From: Saccharina japonica
Taxonomy: Eukaryota > Sar > Phaeophyceae > Laminariales > Laminariaceae
Assembly (NCBI GenBank): GCA_008828725.1
Contig: MEHQ01002939.1
Coordinates: forward strand, 1 to 64,000
Reading direction: 5' to 3'
DNA: 64,000 bases
The notes below the pieces were generated by a model. The model did no database searches, was not told where the DNA came from, and saw only the letters and a list, made by a program, of their open reading frames with translations. Position numbers and translations under genes: made by a program. Positions 9,798 through 22,165 of this stretch are shown one piece after another (the stretch's first letter is position 1; every line of letters begins with the position of its first letter).

Positions 9798-12700
9798 CGA
9801 CACACAGACACATAGATGGACAGACAGACGGACGGGCAGACAAAGACAAGACAAAATCCCAAGCGCAAACACAGGGTACATCGAATCCAAAGAGTCATGG
9901 ACGAAAAGAGCAGGAGATCACTTAGACTGCACGCTCAGCGGCAGCCGACGTTCAAGTGCGAACAAATTACAGCGTCGGGGCTGCAGCAGAACCAAATGCG
10001 TCATATTCTTGGCGTACCGTTGCCATTAAAATACCGCAGATAAACTCGTAGTTATTTTACTTGCCTCCGCGGTGCGACAAAGAGTTGCCGCTGCCACCCT
10101 CAGCAACGAACGGCGTGAACAGTTATTTTCTGAGATATGATAGGCGACACCGGTGGGGTGTATGGATGAGAACGAGAGGAATAACAGCGAGCTTTCGAAA
10201 GGGTGGAAGGCGGCAAGATAGCCACTAAAACCACACGTGACACGCATACCCGCACGCCCCCCCGCAAGAGCGAAGCGGTGAAGGCAAGATCTGGACCCTT
10301 CAGATAGCGCCCGCATGATTCTGGTGCGGGTCCTCAAGGTAGAGACCGGGCGAGTATGCGCACAAAGGCCCGACCCCCCACAAAAATGCTACACAATAGC
10401 GAGTCAAATACCCAGCATCTCATACCCTCAAAAGGAAATAAGGTATATACTATGCCAGAGAGTTCACGCCACCTAACGATTTTTTCATTTCAACGGAAAA
10501 ATAATGCCTCCCTCTTGACGAGCACACCCTCCTCACCGGGCAGACACCTGGTGATCAGGTTGCGGGTCACTGGGAGCACTATGATAAACCCTCCGATAGG
10601 AAGGACAGTGGTGGAGAAAAGTGCGGGGAAAAAACCTTTCACCACTCCCTGCACAAGCAAAACGCGCAAGAAAAAACGAAAGAAAACGGTATCATGGGCG
10701 CGTAGCAGCGTGGGTAGGCACAGTTCGTTGCGAGTCGACGAGGGAAAAAAGGGCCGGAATCTTCTCGCGATAAAAATGCAAGGCGCCAACCGTAGTGGGA
10801 GAGGGGGGGAGAAGAGCCTACTTTATGACCCCGGATCTGAGTTACGACTACGTAGCAAGGAGAGATAAAAGAAGGGCGAATATGATAAATGGGATGAAAA
10901 GAAAACAACAAATACATAAACAGACAAACAAACAAACAAACAAACAAACAAACAAACAAACAAACGAACAAACAAACACACAACTATTAGCCAAGGATGG
11001 TCTTAGAGGGTGTTCAGCCACCAGCTAAAAGCAGCGAGGCAACACAGATAGATGAGATACTTCGTCGCTCGCAGGAAGAACTGGTAGGTAGGCAGGAGGT
11101 GGGGGAAACATGTCGGGAGCATCGGTGCAGAGCACGAAGCTCAGGGAAGTGTGCTTTGCCGTTTGTTTGAGGAGTGGGAGTGCCGTGAAACTGGCGGTGA
11201 CGGAAGAAAAAAATCGAGTGGGGACGGCGGAAATCGGAGGTTTTCCTGGAAAATGTAGGGCTAAAAGAGAGGGCACCACGGCCCCTGCCGGAACTACGGC
11301 GCAAAGTTGAGAGGTAGCCAGGGCGAAAAATATTGCGTAGTGGACATCCAGGAAGAAAGAGGACACTGTGTAAGCGGAGTTGGTGGTGGGGCTTCTCGAG
11401 GGGAGATACGCCACTTTACCCTAGGAAACAGTCCGAGTCCTGAAACCCAGGGGACATTGCTCTCGTTTCGGCCGACCAAGCCCATGAGTAAAAGTAAGAA
11501 CGATGTGAAGGTAGACAGCCCTAGGGTGGGAGTTCGCCTCCCGTTATCTATAGATGTACGGTGCGGTGGAGCGGACTTCGTCGGGACGCGAGAAGTAGGG
11601 CGGGATATGATAAGAAGAGAGGTCAGCTCTGGGGACTGATCTAACACCCAACAACGAGCGGATGGCGCGGTTCAGAAGCTGTCAAGGAGGGGGGGGGGCA
11701 CACAGTGTGCGCCTTAGGGACGGGATGGAAAGGGTCACGCCTAGTGTGGAAAAGAGGCAGAAGGTTGACAGGAGAGGTTTACCCTGCATCAGGAGAGGAT
11801 GAGCGGCGACGAATCTACTGGCTATGGCAGCGTCCCCGATGGCGGACCACCCCCAAGAGCCGTGGAAGTGGGAATCGTTTGTGATGTAAGAGTGAATGGG
11901 GACACACGCACGCTTGATCAATGTAGCAGGGGTTGGTTGAAAGATGAAACATGACCCAGGAGCAACAAGGACAAGGCAAAACCAGGGGGGGGGGGGACAC
12001 AACGAGAAAGACTGGAAAAGTAATCAGAGTGGTTTAAGATCAGGACAGTCTCGTAGCCAGTTCAGATGGTGGGCCAGAAACGCGATGTGGCTAGTTTGTG
12101 GCAGAGGGTAGTCCAAATACAGAGAGAAGGAGGGGGGGGAGGGAGGAAAATAGCGGGCAGACATATGGCGGAGTAGAGCCGTTGGAGGGGGGTGATAACT
12201 CGCTTGCCCTGCCCAGGGTGTGGCCGTTACCATGCGTCGTGCTGGTCATCTAAAGCGGGTATGTGCGCCTCTGTAGCCAAACAGAAGGTTTCTGCACCCT
12301 CGACACGATGCCCCTTGCGAGGACAGGAGGAGGGGTTAGTTGTGGGATCGGTCAAAAGGACGCCTGTTGTCAACATACACGATGCTTCACGAATTTGAGC
12401 AACACCAATGGAGTCTGATGCGACATGCCCCCCTTTCTTTCCACAAATACTCGGCGAAGGTAAGCATTTGTAATGTGCAGAGTGTGATGCACTAGCGTCT
12501 CATCGTCATGTCCAGATGAGGATATGGTCCCAGGGCGTGGATTCGTTGGGTAGTGCTGGCTATTTCAGATTACCTCATACCACACGGAATTTCTTCTCGA
12601 AAGGCGACAGAAGGAGGAGACGACACGCCTAATTGCTACAGTACGCGCCCTTTGACCGGCTAGCCTTCTTTCCAGAGTCCTGACCTGATGTTTCACGACC

Positions 12701-15700
12701 TCCGTGTAGCGGAAGTCCGCCGGATAACCTAGCATGCTGCCGCTGCGGTAGACAACCTTCGAGTCGTGCGATGCGAACACGCACTTTTCCGTCCATGCTT
12801 GACACAGAGCACGAAGGGATCACCAACGAGAGATAGGAGGGGGGGGGGGCAGACAGTCAGTCAGTCAGACAGACAGACAGACAGACAGATACACAGACAA
12901 AGAAAGAGAGCGAGGTAGACAGAGATACAGAGAGCGAGCGAGCGAGCGAGCGAGAAGGAGACGACACACAGGCACGGTAGACAGACATAACGAGCAAGAC
13001 CATGGGAGACAGACGGATAGACGGACATGTCGACGAACAGAGACAGAGGCGGAGACAGACACATATATTGAAACAAATACAGGAACAATGGCAGAAATAG
13101 GAACAGAAAGAGGGGAGGGCAGAGATAGACAGCGCGGCAGACGGAGAGAGCGAGAGAAGGAGAAAATTACTCCCAACATACAGCTCCTGGTAAAGTGGTG
13201 CAAGAAAGCATGAAGTCTCCCGGCCGCATTCACACCCTGCCATCGAGGGCGAGAGGTTATTTATCCAACTATAGTCTCCCGACCACTTTTCAAGACACAG
13301 CGAACGTCCTGCGTCAGAGATCCTCCTTCTCGACAAACATATCAGGTAATGACTTACTGAAATCCCGCCAAGCGGTACAGTATTTTGAGCCGTTCTACGC
13401 CTTAATACGCTCCACCAGCACGGTCCACACACAAAAAGTTAGGCCGACAACAACGATGCCTTGGAAGGTTCGGACAAGCACGGACAAGCACGTCTGACGA
13501 CAGTTCTTCGTATGCTACCGGGCATACTAAACCAAATCGCCCAAACACACACAAAGAGCGTCATATACAGTCGTCGTTTCCTGTCAAAATCGCTGGTGTT
13601 TCGAGCGCGGGTTCAGGTCGCGGGCTTTGTGTCAATTCTTGTGGGTGGGAATAAGTTAGGCGTGCTCAAGTCCTCAGCCTATTTGGTTGGCCACCAGGTG
13701 TTGCGCGCACGAGCGATCATATATGCCCGCGTTGGCCAAAGGCAGTTATAGCGGGGGCACAAGCAATCCGGAAAGCCAGAGTATCTGCTAACGGCAACGC
13801 TCACCGCTTCGCGAAGCCGCTTCGAGCGCACAACGCGAAGAGCCAGATTCTATCTAGTGCGAGTATTTTGTGGCCACTACTATGGGAGGGGGAGAAACAT
13901 GCTGACGCTGAACGCCAACCAGCTTTGGGCTGGAAGGTCCTTTCGTTTGGTGTTTTTTATTAAAAAAATATTTTAGGGGGGAGGAAGAGACACGCTAAAA
14001 GCAAAAATGTTTAACAACCTCGGATCATACCAAGTCGCCCTGTCGCCCCAGTGGGGGACTCATTGCGCCGTTACTGTTATTTCACGCTTTTGCTGGGGGT
14101 ACAGAAGTACGGGTAGCGGAACAGACAGACAGACAGACCAAAGCCAGGCCATAAAGTAAGCACGGCGTCCCTCGTGTTCTGCTCACACTTTGCCACGGAG
14201 TCGTAGCCGAACCCGCCGGGGCTGCTGTCGGCGTGCTCGAAAACCACGCGAGTGTCGGGGGGGGTCGTTGCCGCCAGCAGGAGTGGGTCGTTCATCTTCT
14301 TCAGCACCGCCCTGCCCCCAGTCCACACCTGATCGAACATATCCAAGATTGTGGCGCAAGTGCCTCCGCTAGTTTTTTGTTTTGTTTTAGGTGTGTGTGT
14401 CACCCGTGTCATATGTAGCGTTTTTTCCAGGGTGGGGGATTCACCGTGGGCAGGACAAAACCAAGACGTAGGCGCGGGGAGTGTTTCGTTGCGAAAGCGG
14501 AAGCGAGGAGAGGGGGAGTGGGGTAAAGAGGGGATGGGGAAAGGGGAATTTCGTGAGTACAAACATTCCAAAACACGTCGCTAGGTTGACTGACACCTAC
14601 TGAAGAAAAACACTGAAGAAGTTCTTGCCTTGCGGACGCGTCTTATCTACAGCAAGCAGAAGGCGTTATGGTTCTGGTTTACCGACCGCGCAGTGACGAA
14701 ACGACGCTGTGTTATTGTGTGGCCAGAAGGGAGTTTTCAAGGACCCCGTACGGATACGAAGTGGGTCGGCATCGGAGGAGGGGACCAAAGATGGCCAACC
14801 CGTGAAATGACAAAAAAAAAATGACACGGCGCAAGAATAAACAGGGAAAGTAAATACGGATTGAAAAGCCCCCAAGTTTTGTAAACAGAAGAAACGACAG
14901 AGACATAAAACGAGACCGAACAACAACGTATAGCCAAAGACAAACGGACGAAGAAAACGCGTCACATTTCAAAGGACCGCTTCTCCTGCCGATGAAAGCC
15001 GCATGCGTGCAACGACCATGCGCAATACCTCATCGCACATCGCAGGATGCCAACAGCGTCACCGACCATAAGCTACCGAGGAAACTGGGGTGTCGGGACA
15101 CCACTGCTGTAAATATTTAGCGGCGTCTATTAATGGCACAAAAAACGTTGGGCTGACCACGAGACACTTGCCTCATGCCTCCTTTGTTGTCGCCAAGGTA
15201 GAACCTCACGTCGTTTGGGCTGACACCGTGGGTGCGCTTCATGTGATCGATCATCAGGAGGGTTCCCATGTCCTGCAAAGGAGCACAGAACCAGCATTAA
15301 AATGGGGGGGGGGGGGGCCCCGAGTACGACGGGACAAGAGGCGTTTGTGAGCGGCGGGGTCGTCAAATACTATCCCCTTCCTGTGTCTCAAGATAACTCT
15401 GGACAGGTGCAGAGCCTCGCCTTTCCCCCACCTTCCCTAATCTGGGCGATGATCGACGGCCGGGACATCGCAGGACCGAAGGCGGTGCGGCGCAAACACC
15501 TCGAATCGGCGAAAACGTAACTACCGGGACGCTCGGCAGCAAAGCAGCTCAGCTACGACCCCACATCCCACCTTTGTTCTGCCACGTGTAGCGTTAGCGC
15601 AGAACCCGAATCCTACAGCATTAGATCGAGGGCCGTCTCTATGTGCCGTTCTTCAACGCATTGTTTTGTGCCTGATTTATCTCGAGACAGCTCTCGACCT

Positions 15701-18700
15701 GGAGAAGGAGGGTGCCTTCTGGCAGTTTTGATCGCCATCGTGACACGTTGCCCGAATCCTACAGCATTAGATCGAGGGCCGTCTCTATATGCCGTTCTTC
15801 AACGCATTGTTTTGTGCCTGATTTATCTCGAGACAGCTCTCGACCTGGAGAAGGAGGGTGCCTTCTGGCAGTTTTGATCGCCATCGTGCCGAAGGGTGGT
15901 GGATAGTGGGGGCATGGCTATAGCTGACATGGATGGAACGCAATCCCTGTCGTGGGGACACTATAGAATGAGTAGGGCAGTTCACATCGGTGGAAGTCGC
16001 ACTGGAGCGGTGGGTTCAAGCAGCTCACCATGCGCCACCACCTTCACGTCCGCGAGAGAGGGCCATATGGTCCGCGAACGAATGCAGCTCGCTTGACAAC
16101 CCAGCCGCCCCCGGCGCTTCTCAAGCAGCTCCTGTAAGGAAGGGTACAGCGACATGCCCTATCCGCCCCCAGAACCAACTTCTTGGTAGCGCAACAGCGT
16201 TGTGTACTACAGCAGTACAACATAGTTAACTTGATGCACGACACGTATTTTATTCCTGGAGCCTACAAGCTTTGTTTTTACTCGTCCAGCCGGCGCATTC
16301 GAAAACATCTTTAGAAAACATAATTTCGGCGATCTCTCACCGCGAGGATGGAGTTGAACCCACACGAGGTAACGATCTTCGCGCCAGTCTTCTCCGCCTC
16401 GGCGTGGTGCTTGTCGATCATGTCCTTCACCCAGATAAACTCCCCAGCCAGGTCGCAGTAGTGAACGCCGGCGCGCGCGCAGGCGGCCACAAGTTTGCTT
16501 CCGTAGCGGCCGTACGGGCCCACCGTTGTCAAAATCACCTGTTGTTGTCGTGTAGTTTATAGTGTACACGCGTTGGTTTCGCGTCGAGAACGGGGCGGCT
16601 CTAAATAGAGACGGCTCCGCGGCACGTCGTATAAGCTGTTCGAGACTTGATCGAACGCAACAGCAGTGGGCCATCGGGGGGTGGACGCTTCGGAGTGTCG
16701 ACGCCCCGGCGCTAAACAAACCAGTGTGCTCCTTACCCATTTGAAAACTGCAACCAACCACATTTTGGGGACAAAACACTTGGAACCACTGTAGAGTCTA
16801 CACTGTAGAGTGGTGTCAATTTTGGAGAACGAACATGTTGTGACTCCAGCGTGCATTTAGTCCGGGGCGCGGAGAGCTTCATTCACGGACCTATACATTA
16901 TTTTGACTTTTTCGTGGCCCTGTCCGCGGTACGTGTCGCGGCATGTCGCGAACCGTGCCGCGACATTTCGCGGCATGCCGCGATATGCCGCGATACGTTG
17001 GCGACGTCGTGGATTGCGCCACGGTTCTTCCCGTGGCAGTGGCCGCGGTACTCGTCGCGGCATGCCGCGGCCAACGCCAAGGCAACTGCCACGGCATGCG
17101 CCGCGGAAATTACCTTGACACGTGTCGCGACAAGTGTCGCGGAAAGTGTCGCGGAAAGTGTCGCGGCAAGTGTTCCGACAGGTTTCGCGTCAAATGTCGC
17201 GGTGTGTGTCGCTGCTAGTGTCGCGCTGTGTGTCGCGGCGTGTGTAGGGGCGTTAGGTTTAGGGTTAGGGTTAGGATTAGGACACTTGCCGCGACACTCG
17301 CCGTGGGGATTGCCGCGACACACGCCGCGACACACGCCGCGGTGTTTGCCGCGGGACGTGCCACGACAAACGTCGCGACACACACCGCTACACTCGCCGC
17401 GGTGCTTGTCGTGGTGCTTGCCACGACACACGCCGCGGACATGGCATTCTGTGACATGTCGTGGCACTGTCCGTGTCATGTCGCGGTACGTCGCGGAGTG
17501 TCGCGGCATGTCGCGCCACGTCACGGACACTGCCGCGACATGCCGCGGACAGTGCCACGAAAAAGTCAAATAATGTACATCCCTCTCAAGCAACCGCTTT
17601 TTATCTTACAGGCGGCCGCTGTTTGTGTTGATGTCATCGACAACAACAAGAAAGAGGTGGCGCGCTTTTTTGTCCGGTCCAACGCCGACGAGGAGGCCGG
17701 GTAGAGCCTACAGCAGTAGAGCACGCACGCAAGCAACCGCTTTGAGCGGGTGCAACTTCATATTTTGATGTCCAGATGTGTGTATAGCGACCCAAATAAC
17801 GAGTACCAGGTAGTTATTACGTGGTAGCGCGGTCTTATCAACCCTCTTATTGTATAGGAAGAAAAGCTTGCAGCAATACTGTACGTATATGTACGAGTAC
17901 AGTTAGTGCTGTAGTATAAGTACCACCGTGCTTGCGTGCATGTGGTGGGTGGTGCAGCTATAATATATGATAGCTCCTTAAATTTGCGCTTCGGACTCAC
18001 CGCTTGCTTACTACGTGCTCGCCCGCGTGCAGCTCGGACTGCTTTTGTGTGGCCGATGCTGCCGCCGCAATTGTCATTTTTGTTTCTACAGCAAGCAGTG
18101 TTTCCCTTTTTGAAGCCTCAAAGGGGTGGCTAATATATACAGCTATGTACAGCATGCAATATTAATATTTGCAGTATTATTACAGTATAGTAGTAGGAGT
18201 ACGTGACCTACCAAGTGTGGGTTCAGTCCAACGGTCGCTTTTCACACACCATACAGTAAAATCGTAAGCATGTACTCTACTTCGCACTATTATCACGACT
18301 ACTGCTGTATAGATTAACAATAATATTAATAGTACGAGTACGAGTATTATTATTAGCTGTACGCTCGTGTGCAAGCATTTCGCGGTTGTTCGTCCCACCT
18401 TGGCCTGCGACACCATACGCTCGACCGCCTCGTCGTCCATGCTGTCTGCGATGATCGTGGGGATGGTCGACGCTGATTCATCCACCTCGGACGACAGGCG
18501 GCTCTTGAGTTCGGTCAGCTTCGTTTCAGATCTACCAGTCCAGTGCAGTATATACAACAAACCGGTCGAAACAAAAACGTATAATCCAAGTATCATCGGC
18601 AAATAATCAAGCTGTTGTTCACAGCAGTCAACAGGTGCGGCTTGGATTCGAAGGTGATTTTGTGATTTTGTGATTTTTTATTTTTTTTTTACAAAAAAAA

Positions 18701-19506
18701 TATTTGTCAAAATACGGTGGAGCTGGGCGGGAGATGGACAACCACCATGAAATGAGAAGGTGCCTACAGTAACTACACCTCACGGTTCGATCAGAATAAT
18801 ACAGCAGTTACGTACATACAGCAGGTAGATCTTGAACTTCTACGCGTTCTCTACTTACATACATGCGGCAGCCCGGCATCCGGATATAGAATAGGCTCTC
18901 CCTCTCCCTCTCTCCTCTCCACTCTCTCTACTGTACCACGATCTACCGCATGCGATCTGCTATCATCGTATCTACTGCTTGCTGCTCTATCTATCTGCAG
19001 AAGAAAAGTAAGTGAAACGGTTTGAGCGAAGAGTCATTTTTGTTTCCTTCTTTTTATGGAAAAAAACACGTTTCGTCCAAACACCAACAACATCACCATG
19101 ATATTATCATCATTGGAAAGCTGGAAGGACTGAGGAGGGGGTACATACGGTAGGTACTCGATTCTCGTTGTCTTTGTAATAACAGTTTGAAACAGGACGA
19201 AGGTTCGTACGAACGAGGTGTGCCTGCCATACCCCTACGAGTACTACTACTTACTACTGATTGATGATGGACATACATCTCTCTCTGGATGTTGCACATA
19301 CATACATGCATACATGCAAGGTTGGGACCGAAACCCAAGCGTTTGTTTGCACTGCCGGCTCACCGAGCGGCCAGTGCCCACTTGAAGGCCGGGGGCGAGG
19401 CACCGTAGTTGCTCAGGAAGTACTCCGTCACAAGCGACCCAACGAAGCTCGTCGCCCCGAACACCACGATGTCGTAGGAAGGCTTAGGCTTCGCCCTCGC
19501 CGCCAT
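8484..19506 (-). CDS. Saccharopine dehydrogenase-like oxidoreductase (SCCPDH family), 9 exons
   Basis: Exons (transcript order): 19364-19506, 18399-18531, 16341-16538, 15172-15272, 14187-14368, 12685-12797, 10537-10648, 9457-9608, 8484-8636. All phases agree and they total 429 codons including stop, the family's usual length. Visible features: an N-terminal Rossmann nucleotide-binding loop VVFGATSFVG (residues 14-23), LTTVGPYGRYG, AGVHYCDLAGE, SCGFNSI, VRFYLGDNKGGMSGG, a hydrophobic helix in exon 7 (VLPIGGFIIVLPV, about residue 305), then PGEGPSKEE and GGVLTTAAAMG near the C-terminus. The family consists of NAD(P)-binding proteins, often found on lipid droplets or membranes; the substrate is not established. 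The intron after exon 4 starts with GC (AG/GCAAGT). Start: first ATG, before a plausible Rossmann strand. The exons look intact. Confidence 0.92.
9727..9830. repeat. (GACA)n microsatellite in intron
   Basis: Long GACA/CAGA tetranucleotide array within the intron between exons 7 and 8 of the oxidoreductase gene. It produces spurious open frames in several frames. Confidence 0.95.
10702..10912 (+). repeat. Dispersed SINE-like repeat, copy 1 (truncated)
   Basis: Shares 'gagtcgacgaggga', 'cttctcgcgat', 'aaaatgcaagg', 'gaccccggatctgag' and 'tacgactac' with copies at 20304-20506 (plus) and 59791-60073 (minus). It ends in an A-rich stretch after 'gataaatgggatg'. It lies in an intron on the strand opposite to the gene. 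Confidence 0.8.
10922..10979. repeat. (CAAA)n microsatellite
   Basis: CAAA tetranucleotide repeat directly after the SINE-like copy, possibly grown from its A-rich tail. Confidence 0.9.
12857..12960. repeat. GACA/GAGC microsatellite in intron
   Basis: GACA repeats followed by GAGC repeats, just upstream (gene sense) of exon 6 of the oxidoreductase gene. Confidence 0.9.
15605..15889. repeat. 146-bp tandem duplication
   Basis: A unit starting 'cccgaatcctacagcatt' at 15605 is repeated from 15751 almost perfectly (one visible difference, atgtgc versus atatgc). It lies in the intron between exons 3 and 4. The near identity points to a recent event. Confidence 0.95.
16896..17575. mobile_element. 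Fold-back element with TA target and telomere-like centre
   Basis: The ends are inverted: CATTATTTTGACTTTTTCG at the left, and at the right the reverse complement CATTATTTGACTTTTTCG, followed on both sides by GTGGC.CTGTCCGCGG. TA flanks both ends, as for Tc1/mariner-like elements. The inside is built from many short 'gtgtcgcgg' words in the left half and 'ccgcgacac' words in the right half, so each strand could fold on itself. No transposase is present; it would be non-autonomous. It sits in intron 2 of the oxidoreductase gene. Confidence 0.75.
17252..17283 (+). repeat. Interstitial telomere-like repeats
   Basis: Four successive variants of TTAGGG/TTTAGGG ('gtttagggttagggttagg') lie at the symmetry centre of the fold-back element. 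Confidence 0.85.
17612..17704 (+). other. Exon-like plus-strand fragment
   Basis: A strong acceptor (tttttatcttacag) is followed by an open frame with VDVIDNNKKEVARFF and then a TAG stop. It lies just outside the fold-back element and inside an intron of the minus-strand gene. No upstream plus-strand exon was found. The minus strand also offers a good donor here (cct/gtaagat), so the signal may be chance. Confidence 0.25.
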
Positions 19507-20303
19507 AATTATTTAATAGCAGTGCTGCTGTATGTAGTAGTAGTGTTGTACCTGGTAGTAGTAGTAGATAGAGTGGTTATCTCGAAGGATAAGTATCTTC
19601 TGCGGTCTGTACACAGCAGGGAGGAGAAAGGTGGCGAAAGGAAGTAGTAGTAGTACAAGCCAGCGGGAGAGAGAGGGAGTTCTGGTCAGCAGACGATATA
19701 TAGATAGGACGCTCGCTGCATTGCAGCAAGTAGTATACGATCGATGAAAGCGTGGGGTTGATGAGGAGAGCCAGTCGCTCACGGATCATGTTTTGAAGTT
19801 TTTTTCTTTGCATTGTTTTCCGTTCGTTTCAGCACGCGATACTACAACGTACTGCTGCTGTAGTACGAAAAATGCGCTGCATCCATTGTGTATATAGAGC
19901 GGTGCAGCACTGGCGGCACTGAACCTTTTTCTTTACTCGTACACAGTTCGACGAATGAATGCACTTAACTCCATAATACGTACGTACATAAATATGATAC
20001 AACAAACACTACCAGGCATACAGCATACCGCTGGTGTTCACGTACTACTATTAATAATAGTAGTGGTGCTGGCAATCAAAGCCAACCCTTCTGCTGAGCT
20101 GCAGCAAGTAGTAACGACAGAAGCAGCTGCGAGCTCTACTTATTATTACCATGCATGTATGATATGCTAAGCACTAAATGAAGTACTCGTAGTAGTACGT
20201 AGCGGTAGCAATAGTACTTTACTACTACTACTATTAATACTACTGCGGTTCAACGTCTTTACAGCAGTTAGTTGGTCCGTACATTATTTCCGTCCAGCAC
20301 AAT

Positions 20304-20506
20304 TCGACGGGAGTCGACGAGGGAAGAAAGTGCTGAACTCTTCTCGCGATGAAAAAAATGCAAGGTACGTACCGTAGACGGGGGGGGGTGGAAAGGAGCC
20401 TACTACTGTAATAATATGTGACCCCGGATCTGAGCTACGACTACATACAGTAATAAGGAGAGAAAATAGTGGCGAAGATAATAAATGGGATGGAAAAAAA
20501 AGAGTG
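20304..20506 (+). repeat. Dispersed SINE-like repeat, copy 2 (truncated)
   Basis: Same body as the copies at 10702 and 59791, ending 'aataaatgggatgg' plus an A run. The tRNA-like head seen in the third copy is missing. Confidence 0.8.
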
Positions 20507-20974
20507 GTACCATAAAGAGTACAGGCCTACAACATCAGCAGTAGTAGTACCCGTACCACTTATTTCTTAGTGTTGGATACCGAACGATGATCGAGTTACT
20601 GTAGTTAGATAGGGAACCGATAAACAAGAAAATTGAATGGATACGATTTCGAATAAATATTCGGTGCTTCGGAGCTTTTTGTTCAGTGTCATGAGCATTC
20701 AGAACACGAGGGGGGGGGGCAGGGGTGGGATGGAGGGTAAAACACGTTTGATACGATAAATATCGAATGTTGGATCTAATTTCGGTGTAAATATCAAAAC
20801 CTTCGATACGAGGCCAGAAACGAAGTACACCAGGTTAAGCATATAAAGGAGGAACATAATAAACAAACTAAAACATGGTACTACGTAAGAAACAAGGATA
20901 TATATACGCCGACACGCTGGATTTATTGTTGACGCAAAGGGTGTCCCGCACCGAACCCTAAAACCCTTCACGCG

Positions 20975-22165
20975 TCAGACAGATATATCATCTACGTAGA
21001 TCCTATAACCTTCTTGGTGTGCAGGAGGATCCGTATAGTACAGATCAAACCCAGGAAACCTGTCGTAGATCATGCAGATTATGTGGGTCCCACCCGACTT
21101 CGTGACCTAGATCATACAGATCATACAGATCGCACAGATCATCTGCCCTGAAAGATCTAGATCATCGAATCAAGTGGGAATCGATGATCTGTACGATACA
21201 GATCATGATCTGTCCGAGGTGTGATCGGCTTACCCTTCACTAAACCCCTATAACCCGTAGTAGTGCGCGCGATCGAAGGATCACACACAGCTCGCAAAGA
21301 TGAGTTTCGACCAAATAAATCCTCGATCTCACGGCAGCTACGTACAGTGCAGTAGTAGCATTTGTTTTTAATGTTTTACTACTCTGTACCAATAAAACCC
21401 CGCTTTTTTCTCCCGAATGAAAAAAAAATGTTGTTTCGACGGGGACGTAGGACAAAAAAGATAAAACGACACCACACACACTCCTACCAAGGTCATATCA
21501 TAGGGGAAAACAAACAGTGGGGTCGTAGGATTTCTGGGAGAAACTTCGAAAAGCCATTTTTTTTCAGACTCTTTTTTTACGTGGTTTTGGTATACCCCCC
21601 CCCGCCCAAGCAATGTCTGCCTGTTTGGTTGGTGAAAACCCAACGTGCTCCGTCCCGGCATTGTAGGGATCCGAAGGGTCTATGGCCATACGACGACTAC
21701 GGCCATGCACACCATGAGTACCCCCCCCCCCTGGTCAATGGTCAAATGACTTAAGGCAAGGAACAAATGAGTACCCCCCCCGCCCCAGTCTGGGTCTTGA
21801 AAATGGATAGTGAGGTGTCGGATTTGTTTTTACGTGCACTCCTGGTTCCGCCGGAAAAAAAAGATCGAGGAACTTTCCGTACAGCCACCTGGAATCCACG
21901 TCGACCTTGAAACCTTGCACACGTCGTGCAGATAGATCATCTGCAGATAGATCACCTACAGATTATCTACAGCATGTCCCAAGCTGCCGTTATGAGGTAT
22001 TGTGCAGAGTCTCATCTATGTAGTACAAATCCAATCCAGCAAGCATTCCCCCTCCCACCCGGCAACATGAGCTAGATCACACAGATCATACAGATCATAC
22101 AGATCAGGAATATATCTGCCCTGAAAGGTCTGCGGTAGATCAACAAGTGAAAATCGATCATCTCT
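20975..22165. repeat. Two AGATCAT-rich direct repeats about 940 bp apart
   Basis: Blocks around 20975-21215 and 21915-22165 share 'cagatcatacagatca', 'ctgccctgaaag' and 'tctagatca'-like words in the same order. The space between holds other dispersed repeats, consistent with insertion between or near the copies. Confidence 0.65.
21601..21733 (+). repeat. Partial copy of C-tail repeat
   Basis: The segment 'gcaatgtctgcctg' to 'catgagtacccc' matches the last 130 bases of the full units at 42186, 42749 and 61006 and ends in the same poly-C tract. Confidence 0.85.

Noticed and set aside
9620..9898. Frames rich in repeated CLSV or DRQT
   Set aside because: Direct translation of the GACA microsatellite; the real exon 8 lies beside it at 9457-9608.
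12192..12398. Possible gag-type zinc knuckle (CPGCGRYHASCW)
   Set aside because: Spacing does not fit a CCHC knuckle and no retroelement enzyme lies nearby.
16898..17593. 231-codon minus frame and several plus frames over the fold-back element
   Set aside because: They are translations of short repeated 'tgtcgcgg' words; many frames are open at once, which is a composition effect.
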